The notes under the pieces were generated by a model. That model made no database searches, was not told the origin of the DNA, and saw only the letters and a program-made list of their open reading frames with translations. A DNA stretch of 64,000 nucleotides, taken from NCBI GenBank assembly GCA_020026435.1, contig JAHHQK010000002.1:1-64000 (forward strand). The letters run 5' to 3'. Positions 47,904 through 57,293 of the stretch are shown one piece after another. Position numbers and translations under genes: made by a program. The stretch comes from Alistipes sp. (GTDB lineage: Bacteria; Bacteroidota; Bacteroidia; Bacteroidales; Rikenellaceae). The number at the start of each line of letters is the position of its first letter. The stretch's first letter is position 1.

Positions 47904-48124
47904 TCATTAAGGCACCTTGTTCCACACGCAAGGTCCGAAAGCGGACCTGCACGCATCGTGCCGCACATCCTGTGCCGAGCCCCATCCGGACGACGCCCCG
48001 GCACAGCCGCCGCAAACGGGCTTCGCACCGGCCCCGCCAGCATCCCGGACAGGGTAAAAACGACATCCCGCCGGCCTCACCGAAGGGCTCCCTGCCGACG
48101 GGGGAGGGCCTCCGCGGAGGGCAT

Positions 48125-48658
48125 TCAATCCGTTATCACATAATCCATCACCACGTCGTGCGGCTCCACGGGCAGCTCCCCGACCAGCCGGAAGGCAAAG
48201 CACACGCCAACTTTCACGGCATGCACCCCCGGCCGGGAGAGGTATCTGTCGTAGTAACCCCGGCCGCGGCCGCAACGGGCTCCCGCGGCGGTGAACGCCG
48301 TGCCGGGAACAACCACCAGGTCGATCTCCGACGGGTCGCACGTCTTCGCCTCCGGCCCTGGCTCGGCGATGCCGAAAGCCCCCGGACGAAGTGTCTGCGG
48401 GTCGTATTCGCAGAACCGCATCACCTCCCCTTCGACGCGCGGAACCACGACGCGCTTCACGGCACTCCACCGCACCAGCGCCTCCGCCGTGTCCGGCTCG
48501 TCCGGAAGCGAGCAGAAAACGCCCACCGTCCGGGCCGCATCGAAAGCCTCCAGCCGACCGACCCGGTCGAATATCCGCCGCGAGGCTTCGGCACGCTCCG
48601 CAGCGTCCATTCCGAGATTTCGCCGACGCATCGCGGTGCGCAGTTCTTTTTTGGTCAT
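48125..48658 (-). CDS. 5-formyltetrahydrofolate cyclo-ligase
   Basis: A 177-residue enzyme that recycles 5-formyl-THF to methenyl-THF with ATP. Typical motifs are 'MTKKELRTAMRRR' at the start, 'VVVPRVEGEVMRF' in the middle and 'GARCGRGRGYYDRYL' near the end. I chose the ATG at 48658 because it starts the conserved region and is preceded by AAGGAG about 6 bp upstream, one of the few Shine-Dalgarno sequences here. An in-frame ATG at 48757 would overlap the divergent fumarate reductase promoter. Confidence 0.9.
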   Translation of the reverse strand: MTKKELRTAMRRRNLGMDAAERAEASRRIFDRVGRLEAFDAARTVGVFCSLPDEPDTAEALVRWSAVKRVVVPRVEGEVMRFCEYDPQTLRPGAFGIAEPGPEAKTCDPSEIDLVVVPGTAFTAAGARCGRGRGYYDRYLSRPGVHAVKVGVCFAFRLVGELPVEPHDVVMDYVITD

Positions 48659-48698
48659 AAAACTCTCCTTTCTGACATGAAATTCCCGCCCGTTTCTA

Positions 48699-48728
48699 TT
48701 GTTATTCCGCAAACAATGGCTATCTTTG
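48699..48728 (+). promoter_or_regulatory. fumarate reductase operon promoter
   Basis: TTG (48699-48701), 19 bp, TATCTTTG (48721-48728). The leader is about 57 nt before the ATG at 48792. Confidence 0.75.
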
Positions 48729-48791
48729 CGTGCGTAAACAGGAAAGCACCGGAACACAAATCATTAACAAATATACAAAATTAAAATCATT

Positions 48792-49487
48792 ATGAGCTGT
48801 TTTCTATCTAATTCCTCGCTTGGCAAGAAGTTAGTAATGAGCGTGACGGGCGTGTTCCTCGTGCTCTTCATCCTCTTCCACATGTCGATGAACATCACGG
48901 CGATCATCTCGCCCGAAGCGTACAACATGATTTGCGAACTGCTGGGCGCAAACTGGTACGCACTGGCCGGAACGGCCGTTCTGGCACTGGGCGTATTCGT
49001 CCACTTCTTCTACGCAGTCGTCCTCACGCTGAACAACTACAAGGCACGCGGCACGCAGCGCTACGCCGTGACGGTGCAGGAGCCCGGCGTGACGTGGGCC
49101 TCGAAAAACATGCTCGTACTGGGCTTCATCATCCTGGGCGGCCTGCTGATCCACCTGTTCAACTTCTGGTCGAAGATGCAGCTCGTCGAGATCCTGGGCG
49201 GACACGAGAACTCGCTGGGACTCCACCCCGCGGACGGAGCCGCACTGATCGCCTACACCTTCTCGAAATGGTACTACGTGGTGATCTACCTCGTATGGTT
49301 CGCCGCCCTGTGGTTCCACCTCACGCACGGCGTATGGTCGATGTTCCAGACCGTGGGCTGGGCCAACGACACGTGGTACCCCCGCCTGAAGTGCATCGCC
49401 AACATCGTGGCCACGATCGTATTCCTCGGATTTGCCGCCGTGGTGCTCGTCTACTTCTTCTGTCCCTGCATCGCAGGCGCATGCTAA
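48792..49487 (+). CDS. fumarate reductase/succinate dehydrogenase cytochrome b subunit
   Basis: A 231-residue membrane protein with five hydrophobic helices, the single-anchor (FrdC/SdhC B-type) form that binds two haems. Likely haem-ligand histidines are in 'LFHMSMN', 'VHFFYAVV', 'LIHLFNFW' and 'WFHLTHGVW'. It passes electrons between menaquinol and the FrdAB head. It is first in a C-A-B operon, 35 bp before the flavoprotein gene, the usual Bacteroidota order. Confidence 0.93.
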   Translation: MSCFLSNSSLGKKLVMSVTGVFLVLFILFHMSMNITAIISPEAYNMICELLGANWYALAGTAVLALGVFVHFFYAVVLTLNNYKARGTQRYAVTVQEPGVTWASKNMLVLGFIILGGLLIHLFNFWSKMQLVEILGGHENSLGLHPADGAALIAYTFSKWYYVVIYLVWFAALWFHLTHGVWSMFQTVGWANDTWYPRLKCIANIVATIVFLGFAAVVLVYFFCPCIAGAC

Positions 49488-49522
49488 TCACTCCATTGTA
49501 GAATAATAAACACACAAACGAT

Positions 49523-51469
49523 ATGGCTTTAAAATTAGATGCTAAAATTCCTGCCGGTGCTCTGGCCGAAAAGTGGAGCAACCATAAGACAGCTATCAAG
49601 GTCGTAAGCCCCGCCAACAAGCGCAAGCTCGACATCATCATCGTCGGTACGGGTCTGGGAGGCGCCTCCGCAGCCGCTTCGCTCGGCGAACTGGGCTACA
49701 ACGTCAAAGTATTCTGCATTCAGGATTCGCCCCGCCGCGCCCACTCGATCGCCGCTCAGGGCGGTATCAACGCCGCGAAGAACTACCAGAACGACAACGA
49801 CTCGGTATACCGCCTGTTCTACGACACGATCAAGGGCGGCGACTACCGCGCCCGCGAGGCCAACGTCTACCGTCTGGCCGAGGTCTCGAACCTGATCATC
49901 GACCAGTGTGTGGGTCAGGGTGTTCCCTTCGCCCGCGAGTACGGCGGCCTGCTGGCCAACCGTTCGTTCGGCGGCGCACAGGTATCGCGTACGTTCTACG
50001 CCCGCGGACAGACGGGACAGCAGCTTCTGCTGGGTGCCTACGCAGCCCTCAACAAGGAGATTGCCGCCGGTTCGGTGAAGAGCTACCCGCGCCACGAGAT
50101 GCTGGACATCGTCATCGAGGACGGCGAGGCAAAGGGTATCATCGCCCGCAACCTCGTGACGGGTGAGATCGAGCGCCACGGCGCCCATGCCGTCGTGATC
50201 GCCACGGGCGGCTACGGCAACGTCTTCTTCCTGTCGACCAACGCCATGGCATCGAACGGCTCGGCCGCATTCCAGTGCTACCGCAAGGGTGCCGGCTTCG
50301 CCAACCCCTGCTTCACGCAGATTCACCCCACCTGCATCCCCGTGCACGGCGACCAGCAGTCGAAACTGACGCTGATGTCGGAGTCGCTGCGCAACGACGG
50401 CCGCATCTGGGTTCCCAAGAAGATCGAGGACGTCAAGGCGATCCGCTCGGGCGCCAAGAAGCCCTCGGATATCGCCGAGGGGGACCGCGACTACTATCTG
50501 GAGCGTCGCTACCCGGCTTTCGGCAACCTCGTGCCGCGCGACGTGGCTTCGCGTGCCGCCAAGGAGCGCTGCGACGCAGGCTTCGGCGTGAATGAGACCG
50601 GTCTGGCCGTGTTCCTCGACTTCAAGACCGCCATCGAGCGTCTGGGCAAGGATATCATCAAGCAGCGTTACGGCAACCTCTTCGACATGTATGAGGAGAT
50701 CACCGACGTCAGCCCCTACGAGCAGCCGATGCAGATCTTCCCCGCCGTACACTACACGATGGGCGGCATCTGGGTCGACTACAACCTGATGACCACCATC
50801 CCGGGCCTCTACGCCATCGGCGAGGCCAACTTCTCCGACCACGGAGCCAACCGCCTCGGTGCCTCGGCCCTGATGCAGGGTCTTGCGGACGGCTACTTCG
50901 TACTGCCCTACACCATCGGCGACTACCTCTCGCACAAGATTCAGGCCCCGAAGGTGAAGACCGACACCAAGGCCTTCGACCAGGCCGAGAAAGACGTCAA
51001 GGAGAAGATCGCCAAACTCCTCGCGATCAAGGGCAAGCAGTCGGTGGACGACATCCACAAGAAGCTGGGCCACATCATGTGGGAGAACGTCGGCATGGCC
51101 CGCACGAAAGAGTCTCTCGAAAAGGCCATCACCGAGATCCAGGCCCTGCGCAAGGAGTTCTGGAAGGACGTGAAGGTCGTAGGCAAGGAGAACGAATTCA
51201 ACGTCGAACTCGAAAAGGCGCTGCGTCTGGCCGACTTCCTGGAGCTGGGCGAGCTGATGGCCCGCGACGCCCTCAACCGCGAGGAGTCGTGCGGCGGACA
51301 CTTCCGCTCGGAGCACCAGACCGAGGAGGGAGAAGCCAAGCGCGACGACGAGAACTTCGTATATGCCGCCGTATGGGAGTACAAGGGCATGGATCAGGCC
51401 CCGGAGCTCACCAAGGAGCCGCTGAACTTCGAGTTCGTACACCCCGCACAGCGCAACTACAAAGATTAA
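49523..51469 (+). CDS. fumarate reductase/succinate dehydrogenase flavoprotein subunit
   Basis: A 648-residue flavoprotein. The FAD-binding '[11 protein letters not shown]' starts near residue 41, H74 in '[11 protein letters not shown]' is the covalent FAD ligand, and '[12 protein letters not shown]' and '[15 protein letters not shown]' mark the dicarboxylate and FAD sites. In this anaerobe-type lineage it most likely reduces fumarate to succinate. Codon use is strongly biased, suggesting high expression. Confidence 0.96.
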   Translation: MALKLDAKIPAGALAEKWSNHKTAIKVVSPANKRKLDIIIVGTGLGGASAAASLGELGYNVKVFCIQDSPRRAHSIAAQGGINAAKNYQNDNDSVYRLFYDTIKGGDYRAREANVYRLAEVSNLIIDQCVGQGVPFAREYGGLLANRSFGGAQVSRTFYARGQTGQQLLLGAYAALNKEIAAGSVKSYPRHEMLDIVIEDGEAKGIIARNLVTGEIERHGAHAVVIATGGYGNVFFLSTNAMASNGSAAFQCYRKGAGFANPCFTQIHPTCIPVHGDQQSKLTLMSESLRNDGRIWVPKKIEDVKAIRSGAKKPSDIAEGDRDYYLERRYPAFGNLVPRDVASRAAKERCDAGFGVNETGLAVFLDFKTAIERLGKDIIKQRYGNLFDMYEEITDVSPYEQPMQIFPAVHYTMGGIWVDYNLMTTIPGLYAIGEANFSDHGANRLGASALMQGLADGYFVLPYTIGDYLSHKIQAPKVKTDTKAFDQAEKDVKEKIAKLLAIKGKQSVDDIHKKLGHIMWENVGMARTKESLEKAITEIQALRKEFWKDVKVVGKENEFNVELEKALRLADFLELGELMARDALNREESCGGHFRSEHQTEEGEAKRDDENFVYAAVWEYKGMDQAPELTKEPLNFEFVHPAQRNYKD

Positions 51470-51507
51470 GGCCATTTGACGTTGAACTTTAATATCGAAT
51501 CGAAACC

Positions 51508-52251
51508 ATGAATTTTACATTAAAGATATGGCGTCAAAAGGACGCTAAATCCAAAGGCGCTTTCGAGAGCTACAAGGTGGAGAACATTTCGGCCGACACC
51601 TCGTTCCTCGAAATGCTCGACATCCTGAACAACAATCTCATCCACGAGGGCAAGGAACCGGTGGCCTTCGACCACGACTGCCGCGAGGGTATCTGCGGCA
51701 TGTGCTCGCTGCACATCAACGGACAGGCCCACGGCCCCAGCCAGGGCGCCACGACCTGCCAGATCTACATGCGCAAGTTTAAGGACGGAGCCACGATCAC
51801 CATCGAGCCGTGGCGCTCGGCGGCCTTCCCCGTCATCAAGGACCTCGTGGTGAACCGCTCGGCCTACGACCAGATTCTGCAGGCCGGAGGTTTCATCTCG
51901 GTGCGCACGAACTCGGTTCCCGACGCCAATGCCATTCCGATCTCGCAGGCCGACGCCGAGGAGTCGATGGACGCCGCCGCCTGCATCGGCTGCGGAGCCT
52001 GCGCCGCAACGTGCAAGAACGGTTCGGCCATGCTCTTCGTCGCCGCTCGCGTGTCGTCGCTCGCCAAACTGCCCCAGGGCCGTGTCGAGGGTGCACGCCG
52101 CGCCAAGGCGATGGTCGCCAAGATGGACGAGTTGGGATTCGGCAACTGCACCAACACGGGAGCCTGCCAGGCCGAGTGCCCCAAGCAGATTTCCATTGCG
52201 CATATCGCCCGCCTCAACCGTGAATTCCTCGCCGCAAAGTTCGAGGACTAA
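51508..52251 (+). CDS. fumarate reductase/succinate dehydrogenase iron-sulfur subunit
   Basis: A 247-residue electron carrier. The 2Fe-2S cysteines are in '[12 protein letters not shown]' and 'GATTC'. The 4Fe-4S and 3Fe-4S cysteines are in '[14 protein letters not shown]' and '[15 protein letters not shown]'. It links the flavin to the haem subunit. The last 14 codons, the stop and the terminator recur exactly 303 bp downstream. Confidence 0.96.
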   Translation: MNFTLKIWRQKDAKSKGAFESYKVENISADTSFLEMLDILNNNLIHEGKEPVAFDHDCREGICGMCSLHINGQAHGPSQGATTCQIYMRKFKDGATITIEPWRSAAFPVIKDLVVNRSAYDQILQAGGFISVRTNSVPDANAIPISQADAEESMDAAACIGCGACAATCKNGSAMLFVAARVSSLAKLPQGRVEGARRAKAMVAKMDELGFGNCTNTGACQAECPKQISIAHIARLNREFLAAKFED

Positions 52252-52360
52252 CGGCTGTCGCGGAAGCCAGAACCAGCAGGCCGGAGCATTTCGCTCCGGC
52301 CTTTTTTTGGACAGAGGCGGGTGATATGCGCGCCGCGCATCCGTGCAGACAATCCCTCCC
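52207..52360 (+). repeat. 154-bp direct repeat, original copy (frdB tail and terminator)
   Basis: Identical base for base to 52510-52663. It begins inside the frdB codons for ARLNREF, contains the stop, the terminator and a 50-bp tail with an ATGCGCG-C-CGCGCAT palindrome. Confidence 0.95.
52279..52308 (+). terminator. intrinsic terminator of the fumarate reductase operon
   Basis: GGCCGGAGC/GCTCCGGCC with an ATTTC loop and T7. Confidence 0.92.
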
Positions 52361-52509
52361 GACCTCCCTTTGAAAAGGGAGGAGAAATTTTCCAGAGACG
52401 AAAGGCAAAGCCGTCCAAAGAAGGGCTCCCTCAAGGGAGGAAGGGTTCTCAGGGGAGGAGAAACCCCAAAAAGGAGCCCCCAGGGAAAGAAAAGCCGCCC
52501 AAAGGAGAG
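52361..52509. other. 149-bp unique segment between the two repeat copies
   Basis: Purine-rich. It contains small palindromes: CCTCCCTT/AAGGGAGG (52363-52382) and TCCCT/AGGGA (52427-52438). I see no convincing gene or transposase. Short intergenic palindromes of this kind may promote duplication, but no family is recognised. Confidence 0.5.
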
Positions 52510-52663
52510 GCCCGCCTCAACCGTGAATTCCTCGCCGCAAAGTTCGAGGACTAACGGCTGTCGCGGAAGCCAGAACCAGCAGGCCGGAGCATTTCGCTCC
52601 GGCCTTTTTTTGGACAGAGGCGGGTGATATGCGCGCCGCGCATCCGTGCAGACAATCCCTCCC
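52510..52663 (+). repeat. 154-bp direct repeat, second copy
   Basis: Exact copy of 52207-52360. The frdB tail codons remain open in a short frame that ends at 52554, but no start signal or promoter supports a separate gene. Confidence 0.95.
52582..52611 (+). terminator. duplicated copy of the frd terminator
   Basis: Same stem, loop and T7 as 52279-52308. Two identical terminators in tandem would make read-through into the PspC operon very rare. Confidence 0.85.
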
Positions 52664-52730
52664 CGAGCCCAAAATTTCAGCCATCCAAAATCGGGAAGCG
52701 AGAAAAAAATCAAAAAAATAAATACTTTGT

Positions 52731-52762
52731 ATTGCATAATACTAAAACTATTCCTATATTTG
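52731..52762 (+). promoter_or_regulatory. promoter of the PspC/PadR operon
   Basis: TTG in ATTG (52731-52734), 20 bp, TATATTTG (52755-52762), in a locally A/T-rich stretch. The leader is about 50 nt before the ATG at 52820. Confidence 0.65.
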
Positions 52763-52819
52763 CAATGTAATAATAGTAAAAACCCGAAAACAGAAAACCG
52801 CGACAATACTTTTACGACC

Positions 52820-53359
52820 ATGAAAGAGACTGTAAACGTAAACATCAGCTCCGTGGCATTCACCCTCGACGAGGACGCCTACCGGGTATTGGGCAGCTAT
52901 TTCGACGACATCCGGCGGCGCCTGCCGGAGGGTGACACCGAGACGATGAGTGACATCGAAGCCCGTGTGGCGGAGATCTTCCGCGAGCGGGTCGCCTCGC
53001 CCATGCGGGTCATCACGCTCGACATCGTCCGTGCGACGATGGCCCAGATGGGCAACCCGTCCTATTTCGGCGAACCCCGCGATGCGGAGCAGTCCGGGCC
53101 CGCCCGGAAGCAGGACGAGACCGAATGTGCCGGCCAGCCGCCTCTGCGCAAACTCTACCGCACGCGTTCCGAGCGTTCGATAGCCGGCATCTGCGGGGGT
53201 CTGGCCGCCTATTTCGACTCCGACCCGACGCTGATCCGGCTGATGATGATCCTGCTGACCCTCTTCGGCGGACTCTCGATCTGGGTCTACATCATCCTCT
53301 GGGTCGTCATTCCCGAAGAGCCGGCCTCAAAGTTCAATATCAACAAAAAAAATCGATAA
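52820..53359 (+). CDS. PspC-domain protein with N-terminal helical domain
   Basis: A 179-residue protein. Residues 1-75 form a helical domain ('VNISSVAFTLDEDAYRVLGSYFDDI', 'DIEARVAEIFRERV') that recurs at the start of the gene at 54754. A PspC domain with one membrane helix follows (about 113-165: 'LYRTRSERSIAGICGGLAAYF', 'LSIWVYIILWVVIP'). PspC proteins are linked to envelope stress. I chose the ATG at 52820 behind the promoter. Confidence 0.8.
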   Translation: MKETVNVNISSVAFTLDEDAYRVLGSYFDDIRRRLPEGDTETMSDIEARVAEIFRERVASPMRVITLDIVRATMAQMGNPSYFGEPRDAEQSGPARKQDETECAGQPPLRKLYRTRSERSIAGICGGLAAYFDSDPTLIRLMMILLTLFGGLSIWVYIILWVVIPEEPASKFNINKKNR

Positions 53360-53572
53360 ATGATGACAACGAACGAAAACAGACGGTTGCTCCGTTCCCA
53401 AGACAGCATGATCGCAGGCGTCTGTGCCGGTCTGGCCGAATTCTTCGGACTCGACACCTCGCTGGTACGCATTGCAACCCTGCTCCTGATCTTCTTCGGA
53501 GGTCTCTCACTCTGGGTCTACATCATCCTCTGGCTGATCGTCCCCAAAGCCCCCAAAAGATTAAACGAATAG
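53360..53572 (+). CDS. minimal PspC-domain membrane protein
   Basis: A 70-residue protein that is essentially one PspC domain: 'LLRSQDSMIAGVCAGLAEFFGLDTSLVRI', then a hydrophobic helix ending 'LWVYIILWLIVPKAP'. It starts immediately after the previous stop and ends 4 bp before the PadR gene, so all are co-translated. Confidence 0.85.
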   Translation: MMTTNENRRLLRSQDSMIAGVCAGLAEFFGLDTSLVRIATLLLIFFGGLSLWVYIILWLIVPKAPKRLNE

Positions 53573-53576
53573 CACC

Positions 53577-53918
53577 ATGGCTGAAGACAACGTAAAGGCG
53601 CAAATGCGCAAAGGAATTCTGGAGTATTGCGTCCTCGCCATTCTCTCCCGCGAGGACTCGTATGCTCCGAGGATCATCGCCGAGCTCAAACAGGCCGAGA
53701 TGATCGTAGTCGAGGGTACGCTCTACCCGATCCTCACCCGGCAGAAGAACGCCGGACTGCTGACCTACCGCTGGGAAGAATCGCCCCAGGGTCCGCCCCG
53801 CAAGTACTACACGCTCACGGACAAAGGCCGCGAATACCTCGCAACGCTCGACGAAGCATGGGATGAACTCGTCGGACAAATCCAACTCATCCGCCACGGA
53901 AAAACCGAAAACAAGTAA
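53577..53918 (+). CDS. PadR-family transcriptional regulator
   Basis: A 113-residue winged-helix protein: 'MRKGILEYCVLAILSREDSYAPRIIAEL' then 'VVEGTLYPILTRQKNAGLLTYRW' and a C-terminal dimerisation helix. PadR proteins usually repress their own operon. It sits in the middle of a PspC/GIN operon, whose products are probably under its control. No operator is recognised with confidence. Confidence 0.9.
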   Translation: MAEDNVKAQMRKGILEYCVLAILSREDSYAPRIIAELKQAEMIVVEGTLYPILTRQKNAGLLTYRWEESPQGPPRKYYTLTDKGREYLATLDEAWDELVGQIQLIRHGKTENK

Positions 53919-53936
53919 CCCTTATAAAACACAATC

Positions 53937-54731
53937 ATGAAAAAACTCCTGCTGATAACCGCTCTGATCGCAGCCTGCCTCTCCGTAACCGCCTATGTCA
54001 CCTGCGTCGCAATGCCTCTGCTGGGCAAAAACATCAAGGGCAGCGGCAAGATCGCCACACGAACCGTTTCGGCCCCCAAATTCAACGGCATCGAAGCATC
54101 GCGCGGCGTGAAAGTCGTCATCTCGGACAAGGTGTCGGACATCCACATCGAAGCCGACGACAACCTGATCGACCTGGTGGTGGTCCGTGCCTCCAAAGAC
54201 AAACTCGAAGTCTCGTTCGATCCAAAGATAAACAGGATCCAGAACGCCAACGCCACGATCACCGTCCCGGCCAACCGGAAAATCCGCTCGCTCGAAGCTT
54301 CGAGCGCCTCGAAAATCGTCGGCGAGACGACACTCAAAGCCAACAAATTCAGCATCGACGCGTCGAGTGCCGCCAACATCCAGGTTGCGGTAGAGGCCAC
54401 CGCCTGCACCATCGCGGCATCGAGCGCCTCGAAGATCGAGGCCACGATCGAGGCCGAAAGCTGTTCGCTCGACGCTTCGAGTGCTTCGAAAGTCATACTC
54501 GAAGGTTCCGTCGGGACGTTCCACGCCGACATGAGCTCGGCATCGAAACTCAATGCCGGAAAATTCACGGCCGTCACCGCTAAACTCGACACGTCGAGCG
54601 CCGCAAGCGCTTCGATCGACTGCAGCGGAGAACTCACCGCCTGCGCGTCGAGCGGCTCGTCGATCCGCTACTCGGGCGACTGCCAGACATCGCTGGAAAA
54701 GTCGAGCGGCGGCAGCATCCACAAACTCTGA
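53937..54731 (+). CDS. GIN-domain (DUF2807) secreted beta-helix protein
   Basis: A 264-residue protein with a signal peptide or N-terminal anchor (1-25). The rest is a repetitive beta-solenoid with many 'SSASKI', 'ASSAAN' and 'DASSASKV' turns, the DUF2807 'head GIN' pattern ('FNGIEASRGVKVVISDK' at its start). Such proteins often accompany PspC and PadR genes in Bacteroidota. Location would be the periplasm or cell surface; function is unknown. Confidence 0.85.
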   Translation: MKKLLLITALIAACLSVTAYVTCVAMPLLGKNIKGSGKIATRTVSAPKFNGIEASRGVKVVISDKVSDIHIEADDNLIDLVVVRASKDKLEVSFDPKINRIQNANATITVPANRKIRSLEASSASKIVGETTLKANKFSIDASSAANIQVAVEATACTIAASSASKIEATIEAESCSLDASSASKVILEGSVGTFHADMSSASKLNAGKFTAVTAKLDTSSAASASIDCSGELTACASSGSSIRYSGDCQTSLEKSSGGSIHKL

Positions 54732-54753
54732 ATCCCGAAATGACGCGACAAGC

Positions 54754-56106
54754 ATGAAAGAGGTTAAAAAATGCAGCATCTCGGGCGTGGCGTTCACGAT
54801 GGACGCCGACGCTTACCAGGCCCTCGAAACCTACCTCGAAAGCCTCACGACAACCTATAAGGACACAGCCGACGGCGCGGAGATCGTCGCCGACATCGAA
54901 GCCCGCATCGCGGAACTGATCCTCTCGACGCAGGACAACACCCGCGTTGTGGAGAAACCCCTGATCCAGAACATCATCCGACAGATGGGCACGGCCGAGG
55001 ACATCTCCCGGGAGAGCGTCGACCACGACCTGCACTGTGACACGCCGCGCATCCCCCGTCGGCTCTACCGCGACACGGAAAACGCCAAACTGGGCGGCGT
55101 CTGCGCCGGAATCGGCAAATATTTCGACATCGACCCCGTATGGGTGCGTCTCGGGCTGTTTCTGCCCCTGCTGTTCGTCGGCTTCGGGTGGATTCCCTTC
55201 CTGCACTGGTTCTCCCCGATGTTCGGCAACCTGTTCGGCATCTTCATGATCTGCTATTTCATCATGTGGTTCGCCGTGCCGGCAGCCCGTTCGGCGCGCC
55301 AGAAACTCGAAATGAACGGCGAGAAGATCACCGCGCAGTCCATTGGTCAGGTCACCGCAGCCTCGGCCACAGCCTGTGCCGAACCCGACGCCAAGGCCAA
55401 ACCGATCATCGCCGAAGTCGTATCGGTCTTCGGCAAGATGGTGCTGATCCTGCTGAAAATCATCACCGGATTCATCGTCTTCGGTCTCATCATGGCGGCC
55501 TGCGGCCTGATCATCGGCCTCTTCGCCCTGATCGTCGGCGGGGAGGGCTTCTTCACGCCTGCCGTATTCGGCAACACGCTGTCGATCTGGACCGTAAGTC
55601 TGGCCATCCTTACCGCACTCATCCTCGTCATCCTGTTGATCTACGTACTGATGTGCCTGATCGCCTCGCGCAAACCCGGCAGCAAGACCGTGATGGCGAT
55701 CTTCCTGCTGTGGCTGGCCTCGATCTGCGCCGTGTCGATCATGGCCATCCGCGAGAACGCCGGTGCCAAGTTCCAGGCAAAACACCGAAAGATCGAACAG
55801 GTGTTCCAAAGCAAAATCATCATCGACGGCGACACCACCACCCTCGAGCGCCTGCTGGAAGATTACGACGGCGAAAGCGTGATCGAGGAGGGGCAGAAGA
55901 CGCTGCACATCTCCATGCCCTCGAAATCACTCAACATCACCGTCGACAAGAACCAGGGCGCACTTCAGGTCAACGCCAACGGCCGCAAGGTCTCGATCAA
56001 AGCCTCCGAGAGCGGCGACGCGGCCCCGGCGGAGACGCCCGAACAGGAGGCCGACGACAGCAAAAGCCGAGAAACGCCCCGCGGCAGTGCCGCCCAATCC
56101 CGGTAG
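54754..56106 (+). CDS. large PspC-domain multi-pass membrane protein
   Basis: A 450-residue protein. The N-terminal helical domain (1-75) matches that of the gene at 52820. A PspC domain (about 103-175, 'LYRDTENAKLGGVCAGIGKYFDID') and three or four further membrane helices (about 225-340) follow. The C-terminal tail is soluble and charged (about 340-450). I placed the start at the ATG at 54754, 22 bp after the GIN gene; longer versions overlap that gene. It ends the operon. Confidence 0.8.
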   Translation: MKEVKKCSISGVAFTMDADAYQALETYLESLTTTYKDTADGAEIVADIEARIAELILSTQDNTRVVEKPLIQNIIRQMGTAEDISRESVDHDLHCDTPRIPRRLYRDTENAKLGGVCAGIGKYFDIDPVWVRLGLFLPLLFVGFGWIPFLHWFSPMFGNLFGIFMICYFIMWFAVPAARSARQKLEMNGEKITAQSIGQVTAASATACAEPDAKAKPIIAEVVSVFGKMVLILLKIITGFIVFGLIMAACGLIIGLFALIVGGEGFFTPAVFGNTLSIWTVSLAILTALILVILLIYVLMCLIASRKPGSKTVMAIFLLWLASICAVSIMAIRENAGAKFQAKHRKIEQVFQSKIIIDGDTTTLERLLEDYDGESVIEEGQKTLHISMPSKSLNITVDKNQGALQVNANGRKVSIKASESGDAAPAETPEQEADDSKSRETPRGSAAQSR

Positions 56107-56150
56107 GCAAATCCGGAAACCGGCTGCGGCAAAATAAAAAAGTTCCCCGA

Positions 56151-56186
56151 AATACGGGCGGCATCCATTTTTGGGCCGCCCGTATT
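56151..56186. terminator. hairpin between the PspC operon and pfkA
   Basis: AATACGGGCGGC pairs perfectly with GCCGCCCGTATT around a 12-nt loop. A T-run only follows some bases later (T6 at 56193), which overlaps the pfkA promoter. Confidence 0.6.
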
Positions 56187-56187
56187 C

Positions 56188-56218
56188 TTGAATTTTTTAA
56201 ACTATTTTCGTACCTTTG
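56188..56218 (+). promoter_or_regulatory. pfkA promoter
   Basis: TTG (56188-56190), 20 bp, TACCTTTG (56211-56218). The leader is about 22 nt. Confidence 0.75.
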
Positions 56219-56246
56219 GACGGTTTAGTTTTTAACAAATGAGAGT

Positions 56247-57227
56247 ATGAGCGGAATCAAGAGCATAGGCATTCTGACATCGGGCGGCGACGCGCCGGGC
56301 ATGAATGCCGCAATCCGCGCGGTAACGCGCAGCGCCATCTACAACGGATTTACCGTAAAAGGAATCATGCGCGGATTCAAGGGTCTGGTATTGAACGAGA
56401 TCGTTGAATTCAAATCGCAGAGCGTGAGCAACATCATCCAGCTGGGAGGCACGATCCTGAAAACCGCCCGCAGCGAGGAGTTCAAAACCGCCGAAGGCCG
56501 CAAAACGGCCTACGACAACATGGTGGCCGCGGGTATCGACGCGCTGGTGGTGATCGGCGGCGACGGATCGCTGACCGGCGCGGGAATTTTCGCCGATGAG
56601 TACAACGTTCCGATCGTGGGCCTTCCCGGAACGATCGACAACGACCTCGGGGGCACGGACTCGACGATCGGCTACGACACGGCGCTGAATACGATCATGG
56701 AGTCGGTCGACAAACTGCGCGACACGGCCTCGAGCCACGAACGTCTCTTTTTCGTCGAGGTAATGGGCCACACGGCGGGTTACCTGGCACTCAACAGCGC
56801 CATCGCGACGGGTTCCGAGGCGGCAATCATCCCCGAGATGGAGACCGAAGTCGACCAGCTGGCGGAACTGATCAACCACGGATTCCGCAAGAGCAAGAAC
56901 TCGGCGATCGTGATCGTCGCGGAGAACCCCAAGACGGGCGGCGCCACGGCCCTGGCCGAACGTGTGAAGAAGGAGTTCCCGCAGTACGATGCACGGGTGA
57001 CGATCCTGGGCCACATCCAGCGCGGCGGCTCGCCGACGGCCGTGGACCGCATCCTCGCCTCGCGCATGGGCGAAGCGGCCATCGAGGCAATCCTCGACGG
57101 ACAGCGCAACGTGATGATCGGCACGATGAACGGCAAGATCGTCTACGTGCCCTTCGCCAAGGCCATCAAACACGACAAAGGCATCGACCGCGGAGCCCTG
57201 GAGCTGGTGAAAATCCTGTCGATCTAA
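56247..57227 (+). CDS. ATP-dependent 6-phosphofructokinase
   Basis: A 326-residue enzyme, normal for bacterial PFK-A. Motifs are '[18 protein letters not shown]', '[12 protein letters not shown]', the catalytic 'PGTIDNDL' with D131 and D133, and '[12 protein letters not shown]'. The G in GGDGS indicates ATP rather than pyrophosphate as donor. It phosphorylates fructose-6-phosphate in glycolysis, the expected sink for glucose-6-phosphate from the maltose pathway. It precedes a PfkB-family kinase on the same strand by 66 bp. Confidence 0.96.
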   Translation: MSGIKSIGILTSGGDAPGMNAAIRAVTRSAIYNGFTVKGIMRGFKGLVLNEIVEFKSQSVSNIIQLGGTILKTARSEEFKTAEGRKTAYDNMVAAGIDALVVIGGDGSLTGAGIFADEYNVPIVGLPGTIDNDLGGTDSTIGYDTALNTIMESVDKLRDTASSHERLFFVEVMGHTAGYLALNSAIATGSEAAIIPEMETEVDQLAELINHGFRKSKNSAIVIVAENPKTGGATALAERVKKEFPQYDARVTILGHIQRGGSPTAVDRILASRMGEAAIEAILDGQRNVMIGTMNGKIVYVPFAKAIKHDKGIDRGALELVKILSI

Positions 57228-57293
57228 ACAGTTCCACCCTGCCGCCGAACGGCGCCAAACAACCGAAATCAACAAAAACCCGAACATAAGCGA

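Noticed and set aside
52321..52554. Short plus-strand reading frame ending in the duplicated frdB tail
   Set aside because: It arises from the duplication; there is no promoter, start signal or domain, and it spans a terminator.
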